From HKCCE3408 sp038530555 (lineage in GTDB: Bacteria; Pseudomonadota; Alphaproteobacteria; Rhodobacterales; Rhodobacteraceae): DNA of 64,000 nt. Positions 54,508-63,021 of the stretch are shown here, piece after piece. The stretch lies in the NCBI GenBank assembly GCA_038530555.1, contig JBCBCN010000001.1, positions 1 to 64,000 of the forward strand, read 5' to 3'. Below the pieces are notes generated by a model. The model searched no databases. It was not told where the DNA came from and saw nothing but the letters and a program-made list of their open reading frames with translations. The translations under genes were made by a program, and so were the position numbers. How positions within the stretch are numbered: position 1 is the stretch's first letter; the number at the start of each line of letters is the position of its first letter.

Positions 54508-55610
54508 TTGGTCCGCCCGTCGCCCGCCGCCGCGCAGGCTTCCTCGGAGCCCAGATCGCAAGCGCGCGCGACCAGCATCGCGGCAGAGGCGGGATCTTCG
54601 TCACGGCCCAGCCCCTCTTTGATCATCGCGCCCAAGGCCAAACAGCCGCGCGCATGGCCGGCCGTGCAAGCCGCGTCATAGGCCTCTGCCGCGCCTTCGA
54701 GATCCGCGCCAAGAAGATCGGCCGCACCCACTTCGGCTGACGCGTTGAACAGCAGATCCCCCAGATGGCTGCAGCCGCGCCCGTGGCCCAGCGTGCAGCC
54801 CTGGCGCAGGAAACCTTCGGCTTGGGTCAGCGACAGCGCCACGCCGCGCCCATCGCGGTGCATCATGCCCAGATTGCTGCAACCGCGCGCATGCTCAGCC
54901 GTGCAGGCCTGCGCGTAGAGCTCGGCGGCGGCGGCATCGTTTTGCAAAAGCCCGCGCCCTTCCTGCATGAGCCAGCCCAGATTTGTGCAGCCGCGCGCAA
55001 ACCCGGCATCGCAGGCCTGACGGTAATAGATCGCCGCGCCGCTATCGTCTTGCACCACGCCGCGCCCGGTCTGGTGCAGCCAGCCTAGATTGCTGCACGA
55101 GCGGCCATGGCCTCGGTCGCAGGCTGTATCATAGGCGCGGGCGGCGACGGCGTAATCCTGGACCGTGCCGCGCCCTTGTTCGTTGCGAAAGCCGAAGGTC
55201 GCGCAGGCCTCGTCGTCGCGCAAGGCACAAGCCCGACCGTAGAGGCTGGTGGCGCGAGCTTGGTTCAGTTCCGCGCCTTGGCCGATCGAATGCAGATGGG
55301 CGAGATTGCTGCAACCGCGCGCGTCTTGTCCGTCACAGCCCAGCCGGTAATGCTCAGCTGCCTGGATGACATCGCGCTCGGTCCCGATCCCTTCGGCATA
55401 GAGATAGCCCATATAGGAACAGGCCTGCGCCTCGCCTGCCGCGCAACGTGCGCTGGTCTCAGAGGCCAATTCGGCGTCCACCTCCGAGATCGCGCTGCCC
55501 GCGACCTGTGGCACTGCGGGTGCATTCAATCCGGTCAGTTGCGCCACCATTCCGAAGCCCGCAACGGCGATCAATACGATGCCCAGGGCCAAGATGCGTC
55601 TGGCTGTCAT
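54504..55610 (-). CDS. Exported Cys-rich Sel1-repeat protein (Hcp-like)
   Basis: Starting at MTARRILAL (55610), the 368-aa protein has an N-terminal signal anchor (LALGIVLIAVAGFGMVAQL). It then has about 8 Sel1-like repeats of roughly 36 residues, each with a repeated pattern such as ACDRGHGRSCSNLGWLHQTGRGV. Each repeat carries a regularly spaced Cys pair, as in Helicobacter Hcp proteins, where the pairs form disulfides in the periplasm. A protein-interaction or envelope-maintenance role is likely. It is read opposite to ppx and rlmE and separates them. Confidence 0.87.
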   Translation of the reverse strand: MTARRILALGIVLIAVAGFGMVAQLTGLNAPAVPQVAGSAISEVDAELASETSARCAAGEAQACSYMGYLYAEGIGTERDVIQAAEHYRLGCDGQDARGCSNLAHLHSIGQGAELNQARATSLYGRACALRDDEACATFGFRNEQGRGTVQDYAVAARAYDTACDRGHGRSCSNLGWLHQTGRGVVQDDSGAAIYYRQACDAGFARGCTNLGWLMQEGRGLLQNDAAAAELYAQACTAEHARGCSNLGMMHRDGRGVALSLTQAEGFLRQGCTLGHGRGCSHLGDLLFNASAEVGAADLLGADLEGAAEAYDAACTAGHARGCLALGAMIKEGLGRDEDPASAAMLVARACDLGSEEACAAAGDGRTN

Positions 55611-55900
55611 GAAATGGCTCCTCTGGCTGGCCCCTGAACGCTCTGAACTGCGTTTGCTGATTGCGGCTTTGGTATACCGGGTAAAAGCGGCAGGTTTTGG
55701 GCGCTGCGCTCCAATTTGCGCGGCACCGCGATAAGCACAGTCATGGGCTTTCCCCGCGCCCCGAGGAATGCGATCTATCATTGGCAGCCTTGCACCTGAA
55801 TGATCGTGTGACCGAATTGTCCCGAGAGCGCAAAGCGCGGCAGGGTATTCCGTGTCTCAGCTGATAGGCTGAACGCGTGGGCGCATAAGGAGATGCAGCG

Positions 55901-56677
55901 ATGGCGGGTGTCAGAGGTAAGGGCGGCGCGAAAGGTGGTGGGCGCGGTGCCAATGGTCGTGGTGATAGCGGTCGGGGTGCGCGCGAGTTGCGCGTGAAGG
56001 TCAAAACCGCCCGGGGTCGCAAGCTGAGCTCGACGCGTTGGCTCGAACGGCAGCTCAACGATCCCTATGTGCAGCGCGCCAAACGCGAAGGCTTTCGCGG
56101 CCGCGCGGCCTTCAAGATCATGGAGCTCGACGATAAATTCGGTTTTCTCGTACCCGGGGCGCGTGTGGTCGATCTGGGCTGTGCGCCGGGCGGTTGGTGC
56201 CAGGTCGCGGTGCCGCGGATCAATGCGCTCGGGGCTGAGCCGGGTCCACAGGGCCGAGTGATCGGTGTCGATCTACAAGTGGTCGAGCCCATTGCCGGCG
56301 CGGATCTCTATCAGTTGGACTTTCTGGACGCGGATGCCGATGCACAGGTGAAGGCATGGCTCGGCGGACCGGCTGATGTGGTAATGAGCGATATGGCCGC
56401 CGCGTCCTCGGGGCATAAACAGACCGACCATCTGCGCATTATGGCTTTGTGCGAGGCGGCGGCGGAGTTTGCTTTTGAGGTTCTCGATCCCGGCGGTGTC
56501 TTCGTGGCCAAGGTGCTTGCCGGCGGGGCGGAAGGCCGTCTTCTGGCTGAGCTCAAACGGCGGTTTGAGCGCGTCTCCCACGTCAAACCGGGTGCCAGCC
56601 GCGCCGACAGTTCAGAGAAATTCGTCGTGGCGCGCGGCTTTCGCGGTGCGGCCGAGGCGGATGGAGGCGCAGGTTAA
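55901..56677 (+). CDS. rlmE: 23S rRNA 2'-O-ribose methyltransferase RlmE (FtsJ/RrmJ)
   Basis: The 258-aa protein methylates U2552 of 23S rRNA in its family. SAM motif VVDLGCAPGGWCQV lies at about 90-103, GVDLQVVEPI follows, and VVMSDMAAASSGHKQTDHLR contains the catalytic Asp. A Lys (FVAKVLAGG) and Glu complete the KDKE set. The first 30 residues are a Gly/Arg-rich tail (KGGAKGGGRGANGRGD) suited to RNA binding. It starts with ATG 55901 behind AAGGAG. Confidence 0.93.
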   Translation: MAGVRGKGGAKGGGRGANGRGDSGRGARELRVKVKTARGRKLSSTRWLERQLNDPYVQRAKREGFRGRAAFKIMELDDKFGFLVPGARVVDLGCAPGGWCQVAVPRINALGAEPGPQGRVIGVDLQVVEPIAGADLYQLDFLDADADAQVKAWLGGPADVVMSDMAAASSGHKQTDHLRIMALCEAAAEFAFEVLDPGGVFVAKVLAGGAEGRLLAELKRRFERVSHVKPGASRADSSEKFVVARGFRGAAEADGGAG

Positions 56678-56729
56678 ACGACTTCGCTGCGCTCAGGCTT
56701 GATACGCCCTTCGGGCGGTGCCTCCGGCG

Positions 56730-56751
56730 GGGATATTTTTGCGATAAAGAC
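56730..56751 (+). repeat. 22-nt dispersed intergenic element, copy 4
   Basis: GGGATATTT, three variable bases, then CGATAAAGAC; 19 of 22 bases match copy 3. It lies between rlmE (ends 56677) and guaB, 20 nt after a CGCCCTTCGGGCG hairpin. Confidence 0.65.
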
Positions 56752-56879
56752 GCATTGCGCGGGGAATGACCGATTGGTTCGCGCGAGGCGGCGGCCGCAC
56801 AAGGTTTGGGGCTTTTCCTTTCGCCCGCCCCATGACATAGACATGGCGCAACGCCAAACTCCCCAGACGAGGCTGCTCC

Positions 56880-58334
56880 ATGGAGATACGCGACGCGCTT
56901 ACCTTTGACGATGTTTTGCTGGTGCCCGGGGCCAGCGCTGTGCTGCCGGCAGAGGCTGATACACGCACCCAAGTGACGGCCTCGATCGCGCTTAACATTC
57001 CTTTGTTAAGCTCGGCCATGGACACCGTAACCGAGGCGCGCATGGCCATCGCCATGGCACAGGCCGGTGGGATGGGGGTAATCCACCGCAATCTCGATGC
57101 TGAGACCCAGGCCGCGCAGGTGCGGCGTGTGAAGCGCTTTGAAAGCGGGGTGGTCTATAGCCCCGTCACGCTGTCGCCCGACGCGACCTTGGGCGATGCG
57201 CGGGCTTTGATCGAGAAATACGCGTTTACCGGGTTCCCGATCGTCGATCAGGAGCGTCGGGTGCTTGGGATCCTGACGAACCGCGACATGCGGTTTGCGC
57301 AGGACGATACCACGCCGGTGCGCGAGATGATGACGTCGGACAATTTGGCGATGTTGCGCGAGCCCGCCGATCTGGGCGAGGCGCGAGCCCTGATGCAGGA
57401 GCGGCGGATCGAAAAGCTGCTTGTGGTCGATGCCCAGGGGCATCTGACCGGGCTTTTGACGATCAAGGACATCGAGCAGGCAGTGCTGAACCCGGCCGCC
57501 TGCAAGGACCATCTGGGCCGGTTGCGCGTGGCGGCGGCGACCACTGTGGGGGATGCCGGATTTGCGCGGTCTGAAGCGCTGGTCGATGCGGGTTGCGATC
57601 TCATCGTGATCGACACTGCGCATGGGCATTCCGAAGGTGTGGCCGAGGCCGTCCGTCGGGTCAAAAACCTGTCCAACGAGGTGCAGGTGATGGCTGGAAA
57701 TGTGGCCACAGGTGAAGCCACCCGGGCCTTGATCGATGCGGGCGCGGATGCGGTCAAAGTGGGGATCGGGCCGGGTTCGATCTGCACCACGCGCGTGGTT
57801 GCGGGCGTGGGAGTTCCGCAGCTGACCGCGATCATGGATTGCGCCCGCGCGGCGGCGGATCATGGCGTGCCGGTGGTTGCCGACGGCGGCATCAAATATT
57901 CCGGCGACTTCGCCAAGGCGATCGCGGCTGGTGCCCATTGCGCCATGGTCGGCTCGATGATCGCAGGCACCGATGAAAGCCCAGGCGAGGTGATCCTCTA
58001 CCAGGGCCGCTCGTTCAAATCCTATCGTGGCATGGGGTCCCTTGGGGCGATGGCGCGGGGCTCGGCGGATCGCTATTTCCAAAAGGATGCGGCCAGCGAC
58101 AAGCTGGTGCCGGAGGGGATCGAAGGCCAGGTGCCCTATAAGGGGTCGGCGGGCGCGGTGATCCATCAGCTTGTCGGTGGGCTTAGGGCCGCCATGGGCT
58201 ATACCGGCAGTGCCACGATCGCTCAGATGCGCGGCGGCTGTCAGTTCGTCAAGATTAGCGGCGCGGGCCTCCGCGAGAGCCATGTTCACGATGTTCAAAT
58301 CACCCGTGAAGCGCCGAATTATCGTGCGGGATAA
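56880..58334 (+). CDS. guaB: Inosine-5'-monophosphate dehydrogenase
   Basis: GuaB oxidises IMP to XMP, the committed step of GMP synthesis. The 484-aa protein has the IMPDH barrel, with two CBS domains inserted at about residues 95-200 (for example YAFTGFPIVDQERRVLGILTNRD). The active-site loop is GPGSICTTR with the catalytic Cys (about residue 305), and the flap Arg-Tyr region is YRGMGSLGAM. It is a lone gene with ATG 56880. Confidence 0.96.
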   Translation: MEIRDALTFDDVLLVPGASAVLPAEADTRTQVTASIALNIPLLSSAMDTVTEARMAIAMAQAGGMGVIHRNLDAETQAAQVRRVKRFESGVVYSPVTLSPDATLGDARALIEKYAFTGFPIVDQERRVLGILTNRDMRFAQDDTTPVREMMTSDNLAMLREPADLGEARALMQERRIEKLLVVDAQGHLTGLLTIKDIEQAVLNPAACKDHLGRLRVAAATTVGDAGFARSEALVDAGCDLIVIDTAHGHSEGVAEAVRRVKNLSNEVQVMAGNVATGEATRALIDAGADAVKVGIGPGSICTTRVVAGVGVPQLTAIMDCARAAADHGVPVVADGGIKYSGDFAKAIAAGAHCAMVGSMIAGTDESPGEVILYQGRSFKSYRGMGSLGAMARGSADRYFQKDAASDKLVPEGIEGQVPYKGSAGAVIHQLVGGLRAAMGYTGSATIAQMRGGCQFVKISGAGLRESHVHDVQITREAPNYRAG

Positions 58335-58359
58335 GCGCAGTATGGTGCGTTCTTAATCC

Positions 58360-59544
58360 ATGCTTCCGGCGGCGCGGCAGCAAGCGGCGATAGATGTGCT
58401 CGATGCTTGGCTCAAGGGGCAGAGCTTGGATCAGGCGTTGAGCCGGTGGAGCCGTGGGGCGCGCTATGCTGGGTCCAAGGACAGGCGCGCTGTGCGGGAT
58501 ATTGTTTTTGATGTCTTGCGCAATCGCGGCCGCGCGAGGGCGCTCGGAACGTCTGTGGTCCGGACCGAAAGCGGCCGAGCGCTCGTCTTTGGCTGGCTGC
58601 GCCTTCGCGGCTCCGATCTGGGCGCGGTGTTTACGGGACTTGGCCATGCACCGGCGCCGCTCGATGCCGAGGAGCGCCGTCTTTTGGGCGAGCGTCCCAG
58701 CGCGCCGATCACGCTGGACACACCGGACTGGCTTTTGTCGCTTCTTCGCGCGGAGTACGGGGCCGACACCGAACCGCTGCTCGGCGCGTTTTCTCACCGC
58801 GCGCCCCTTTATGTGCGGGTGAACCGCGATGCGGCCACAGCGGCTGAGAGAGTGGCTGAGGCGCGCGTGGCGCTGGCGGGCGATGGCATAGCGTCAGAGC
58901 CGGTCGAAGGGGCCGTGACGGCACTCAAGATCACCGAGCAAGGCGCGCGGCTTGCGCAGTGCACGGCCTATCTAAAAGGCATGGTCGAGCCTCAAGATCT
59001 GTCCGTGCAACTGGCCTGTGCAGCGGTGGATTGGGGCGCGGCGCAAACGGTGCTCGACTATTGCGCGGGCGGTGGCGGCAAGGCGCTTGCCGTGGCTGCA
59101 GCGACAGGGCGCGCCGTCCATGTCCACGATGCCGAGCCGCGGCGGATGGCTGATCTCCCGGCCAGGGCTGCGCGGGCCAAAGCGGAGCTTGTCGAGTGGC
59201 GGGCCGGGGCGACAGGGCCTGATCGGTTTGATTGCGTTCTGTGCGACGTGCCCTGTTCGGGGTCGGGAACCTGGCGCCGGGATCCCGAAGCGCGCTGGCG
59301 GCTGACGCTGGACCGGCTGCGACGATTGACCGAGGCGCAGGACGCGATTCTCGACAGCGCGGCCAGGCGTGTGGGGCAGGGTGGCCGTCTGATCTACATG
59401 ACATGCTCCCTGTTGCAGCAGGAAAATCTTGACCGGATCCAGGCCTTTTTGGACCGCCATAAAGCCGCATGCCTCGTTCAGTCTCAGGCCTGGAACCCGC
59501 TAACGGCGTCCGACGGGTTTTTCCTTGCAGAAATCAAGCTTTGA
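58360..59544 (+). CDS. RsmB-type rRNA (cytosine-5-)-methyltransferase
   Basis: The 394-aa protein has an N-terminal NusB-like domain (residues 1-80, RDIVFDVLRNRGRARAL). The C-terminal NOL1/NOP2/Sun methyltransferase domain carries the SAM motif TVLDYCAGGGGKALA, the catalytic-cysteine motif CDVPCSGSG and the second Cys in YMTCSLL. The family makes m5C in 16S rRNA (E. coli RsmB, m5C967). The substrate nucleotide here is inferred. It follows guaB by 25 nt. Confidence 0.9.
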   Translation: MLPAARQQAAIDVLDAWLKGQSLDQALSRWSRGARYAGSKDRRAVRDIVFDVLRNRGRARALGTSVVRTESGRALVFGWLRLRGSDLGAVFTGLGHAPAPLDAEERRLLGERPSAPITLDTPDWLLSLLRAEYGADTEPLLGAFSHRAPLYVRVNRDAATAAERVAEARVALAGDGIASEPVEGAVTALKITEQGARLAQCTAYLKGMVEPQDLSVQLACAAVDWGAAQTVLDYCAGGGGKALAVAAATGRAVHVHDAEPRRMADLPARAARAKAELVEWRAGATGPDRFDCVLCDVPCSGSGTWRRDPEARWRLTLDRLRRLTEAQDAILDSAARRVGQGGRLIYMTCSLLQQENLDRIQAFLDRHKAACLVQSQAWNPLTASDGFFLAEIKL

Positions 59545-59666
59545 CGGTTGCGAGTGCGCCTGAGACGCGCGTTGAACATGTCGCGCGTTCCCGTTCGATT
59601 GAGCAAATCTCGGTTTGAATTGACGCTTTGCTCCTGACCCCGCTACCGTGCTCGGCGCGGCTGGTG

Positions 59667-59681
59667 TTAACATCCGATTAA
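59667..59681 (+). promoter_or_regulatory. Consensus CtrA box upstream of cckA
   Basis: TTAA (59667-59670), seven bases, then TTAA (59678-59681) is an exact match to the CtrA box TTAA-N7-TTAA, followed by C. It lies about 60 nt upstream of the cckA start codon. It points to direct control of the kinase gene by its own output regulator. Confidence 0.75.
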
Positions 59682-59739
59682 CGAATATTCTGGCACAGTA
59701 CGCCCGTGTTTAAGGCCCGGTGTCTGGAGGAGCAGCGAT

Positions 59740-62097
59740 TTGAGCGATCTGGCGGCAAACTCTGTCAAGTCCGAAGCCCGAGCCCGAGCCCGATCCCGAT
59801 CCTGGCGTGGGCGCGGACTTCGCGAAAACATGATGCTTGGAATCGTGGCGTTTGGACTGATCCTGACAGGGGCCCTCATCGGGTCGGGTATCGCGTCGCT
59901 CAGCCTGATGGCGGGCGGCGGCGCACTGGCCATGATCGCGGTTTTTTTGGGCGTAGGAGAGGCGCGCGCCCGGATGCGCGCCGAGAGCTTGAGCCAACAG
60001 GCCGAGGCGCTGATCGCGCATGATCCCGCGCCGGTGTTCGTGGCCGACGCCATGGGTCAGGTCTTGGCGATCAACGCGGCAGGCCACAAGCGCCTTAATC
60101 TCGCATCGGGCCGCAGCCTCGTCGAGGCGCTAAGCGGTGTGGTCATCAACGCATCGAACGTCGCGTTTCGCATGGAAGCTGCGGTGGCCGAACACGGCCA
60201 AGTGCAAGAGACTTTGTTTACGCGTTCGGGCCATATTCGCCTGAGCGCCCATCGCATGGAATTTGGAACACTATGGCGGATTGAAGATCGCGTAGAAGCA
60301 CCGCAGCGCACCGGCGAGGGTTTGGCCCTGCCGATGCTAACCGCCAATCGCAGCGGCGCCATTTTGTCCATGAATGACGCGATGCGAAAGTTTTTGGGCT
60401 TCCGCGCGCGCGATTTACAAGCGGCCTTCGGAGAGGCTGCCATAGAGACTGGCGCGCGTGTCACTGTGCAGCGCGAGGACGAAAAGCGCCAAGTGGGTTT
60501 TGTGGTCCTCGATATCGAACATGGTCTGCGCGAGATTTATCTGCTGAGTGAGACGGCCGCGCTGTTGGCCGAGGATATGACCGGTGCGGCGGTCTCCGCG
60601 GTGCAATCAGGTGCCCTGCTCGACGCGATGCCGGTCGCTGCGATGCTGATCGGCGCGAATGGTGACGTGTTGTCGTGCAACGCCGCCGCGCGGGAGCTTT
60701 TGCGTCTGAGAGAAACAGGCAGCGCGGTGTCGATCAGTGCCTTGATCGAAGGGCCGGGTCGTCCTGTGCGGGACTGGCTGTCGGACCTGGCCGAAGACCG
60801 GGTGCCAAACCGACCCGAAGTGGTGCGCGTGCTGCGTCGTGAGGATGATTGTTCGGTCAAGATTTCCATGGGCAATTTCCTGCAAGAAGGCGAGATGCGC
60901 TTTCTCGCGGTGCTGCAAGACGCCACCGACATGCAGTTTCTACAGCAACAGGTGGCGCAGAGCCAAAAGATGCAAGCGGTCGGTGAGCTTGCCGGTGGCG
61001 TGGCGCATGATTTCAACAACCTGCTGACGGCGATTACCGGGCATTGCGACCTGCTGCTCCTGCGCCATGACCAGGGCGATCAGGATTATGCCGACCTGGT
61101 GCAGATCCATCAAAACGCCAACCGCGCCGCTTCCCTTGTGGGACAGTTATTGGCGTTTTCGCGCAAGCAAACGATGAAGCTGGAGCTCATTGATCTGCGA
61201 GACACGATGGGTGATTTAACCCATCTTCTCAATCGTTTGGTCGGTGAAAGGGTGATCCTGAAGCTGAGCCAGGACCCGGCTTTGCAACCGATCCGCGCCG
61301 ACCGCCGCCTGCTTGATCAGGTGCTGATGAACCTCGTCGTGAATGCCCGAGACGCCATGCCAGATGGCGGCGAAGTGCGCCTGATCAGCCGCATGATGCG
61401 CATCGATGCCACGTTACGGCGCGGTGGCGTGGATGTGCCAGTGGGCGATTATGTCGTGATCGACGTGATCGACGAAGGCATCGGCATCCCACCCGATCGA
61501 TTGGGTCGTATCTTTGAGCCCTTCTTCACCACGAAAAAGGTGGGAGAGGGGACCGGCCTGGGCCTATCCATGGCCTATGGCATCGTCAAGCAATCGGGCG
61601 GCTACATCTTCGCAGACAGCCAAGTGGGCGAGGGGACGCGGTTCTCTCTCTATTTCCCCGCCCATGAATGGCCGCGTGAGGCCGAGAAACCCGTAGAGGC
61701 GCCGGTGGCGGTGCGGACCCAGGACGGCGATAAATCCGGTGTCGTCCTGCTTGTTGAGGATGAGGCTCCGGTGCGCGCCTTCGCGTCGCGCGCGCTAAAG
61801 CTCAAGGGCTTTTCCGTGCTCGAGGCGGGCAATGGCGATGAGGCGCTAGAGATCCTGGAGGACGGCGATCTCGAGATCGACCTTTTCGTCACCGACATGA
61901 TCATGCCCGGCAAGGGCGGCCCGGAATGGGTGCGCGAGGCTTTGGGCCAACGCCCCGGTGTGGGTGTCGTATTTATGTCGGGCTACGCCGAGGACGCCTA
62001 TGGCAAATTCTCCGACGACATCCCAAAGGCAGTTTTTCTAGCCAAGCCGTTCTCTCTGGCCGATCTGACGGAGACGGTCCGCGGTCAGATGCCCTAA
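59740..62097 (+). CDS. cckA: Cell-cycle hybrid histidine kinase CckA
   Basis: CckA phosphorylates CtrA and CpdR through the phosphotransferase ChpT in alphaproteobacteria. The 785-aa protein has two N-terminal membrane helices (about residues 29-70) and PAS-like sensory domains (about 90-400). The HisKA phospho-acceptor is His423 in GGVAHDFNNLL. The HATPase has DEGIGIPPDRLGRIFEPFF and GTGLGLSMAYG, and the C-terminal receiver carries Asp719 in FVTDMIMPG. Start is TTG 59740 behind GGAGGAG. It is preceded by a perfect CtrA box and encoded beside recA. Confidence 0.95.
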   Translation: MSDLAANSVKSEARARARSRSWRGRGLRENMMLGIVAFGLILTGALIGSGIASLSLMAGGGALAMIAVFLGVGEARARMRAESLSQQAEALIAHDPAPVFVADAMGQVLAINAAGHKRLNLASGRSLVEALSGVVINASNVAFRMEAAVAEHGQVQETLFTRSGHIRLSAHRMEFGTLWRIEDRVEAPQRTGEGLALPMLTANRSGAILSMNDAMRKFLGFRARDLQAAFGEAAIETGARVTVQREDEKRQVGFVVLDIEHGLREIYLLSETAALLAEDMTGAAVSAVQSGALLDAMPVAAMLIGANGDVLSCNAAARELLRLRETGSAVSISALIEGPGRPVRDWLSDLAEDRVPNRPEVVRVLRREDDCSVKISMGNFLQEGEMRFLAVLQDATDMQFLQQQVAQSQKMQAVGELAGGVAHDFNNLLTAITGHCDLLLLRHDQGDQDYADLVQIHQNANRAASLVGQLLAFSRKQTMKLELIDLRDTMGDLTHLLNRLVGERVILKLSQDPALQPIRADRRLLDQVLMNLVVNARDAMPDGGEVRLISRMMRIDATLRRGGVDVPVGDYVVIDVIDEGIGIPPDRLGRIFEPFFTTKKVGEGTGLGLSMAYGIVKQSGGYIFADSQVGEGTRFSLYFPAHEWPREAEKPVEAPVAVRTQDGDKSGVVLLVEDEAPVRAFASRALKLKGFSVLEAGNGDEALEILEDGDLEIDLFVTDMIMPGKGGPEWVREALGQRPGVGVVFMSGYAEDAYGKFSDDIPKAVFLAKPFSLADLTETVRGQMP

Positions 62098-62198
62098 CAG
62101 CTGCGCGCCGCTTCGCGCTTTGCGCTGCCATCGTTGGGGCAGGTCAGTTTTGAACTTGTTGGAAACCAGATAGGCGCCGCGCATGTCGCAGTCGAGCC

Positions 62199-62798
62199 TC
62201 AGCTTTGCCGAGCACCTTCCCACAATTCGAAATCGCGCGCCGCATATTCCCGCAACGCCGCTTCGGTCTCGGCAGACAGGGCCAGGCCCATTTTTGGCGA
62301 CACATTCACCGGTTTGGTCTCGATCTTTTCGCCCAGTCGCGTCTCCAAAAAGGCAAGCGCCGCGTCATAGGCCTCATAGCGGAAAAGATGCGTCACCAAG
62401 AGCCGACCTCGGCCGCCAGTTACAAACCTCGACTGGCTGCCGACCCGGGCGAAATCGGGCCGCTCCTCCTGCATCCAGGCGCGCACGAAAGCGTCGAAAT
62501 CGACCCCCTCGGTTGACTTGCTTTGCCCGGCGATCTGGGCCCGTCGGCGATAGCGATACCACGAACCGAGCCAGTCAACGGGCTCTCGGATCAGCGCCAT
62601 CGTCTCAAACGGCTCACGCCGATCCCGAGTGATCCAGGCCTCGAGCTCTCGGCGGTAGCGGCGCACGGACGTGTGCTTGAGACGCGGCGGGTCGAGAATC
62701 GCAGCCGTGGCGCGACCTGCCAAGGCACGCTCAAGCGCCGTCGTGCCCGTTTTAGGCTGTGCAAACAGCACCAGTTTTTCATTATAAAACAGCAGCAT
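62199..62798 (-). CDS. Sulfotransferase-like protein, 199 aa
   Basis: A PAPS-type 5'-phosphosulfate loop is seen near the N-terminus (FAQPKTGTTALERAL, about residues 12-26). A downstream 3'-phosphate-binding-like stretch IREPVDWLGSWYRYRRRAQ lies near 88-106. This is the pattern of small bacterial sulfotransferase-family proteins, some of which are mis-annotated as gamma-glutamyl kinases. The acceptor is unknown. It converges on cckA and is divergent from recA. Confidence 0.72.
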   Translation of the reverse strand: MLLFYNEKLVLFAQPKTGTTALERALAGRATAAILDPPRLKHTSVRRYRRELEAWITRDRREPFETMALIREPVDWLGSWYRYRRRAQIAGQSKSTEGVDFDAFVRAWMQEERPDFARVGSQSRFVTGGRGRLLVTHLFRYEAYDAALAFLETRLGEKIETKPVNVSPKMGLALSAETEAALREYAARDFELWEGARQS

Positions 62799-62937
62799 GA
62801 CCGCTTATCCCCAGAGAATTATGGGCAAAATCCAGGCGATCTTGGCGCCGTCAATCAAAGCTTAACCAAATGACAGCTATCCCCAATAGGCAAAATTTTA
62901 CTTGAAATGCTCGCTTTTTGTGCGCATCACCCGATGG

Positions 62938-62952
62938 GAACAAAAAGAGAAT
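62938..62952 (+). promoter_or_regulatory. LexA-type box upstream of recA (one mismatch)
   Basis: GAAC (62938-62941), seven bases, then GAAT (62949-62952) lies 70 nt upstream of the recA ATG. It is the reverse-strand form of the alphaproteobacterial GTTC-N7-GTTC box with one mismatch in the second half. SOS control of recA is well known; this exact site is inferred. Confidence 0.6.
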
Positions 62953-63021
62953 ATCGAGCAACCCATAGTGTGGCCGCGCAACGTTGTAGCCCCGCCAGCG
63001 CTATGAAATAAGGAGTGGAAG

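Noticed and set aside
59574..59590. GAAC-N9-GTTC inverted site upstream of cckA
   Set aside because: The alphaproteobacterial LexA box is a direct repeat with N7; this inverted N9 site does not match it or the Gram-positive form.
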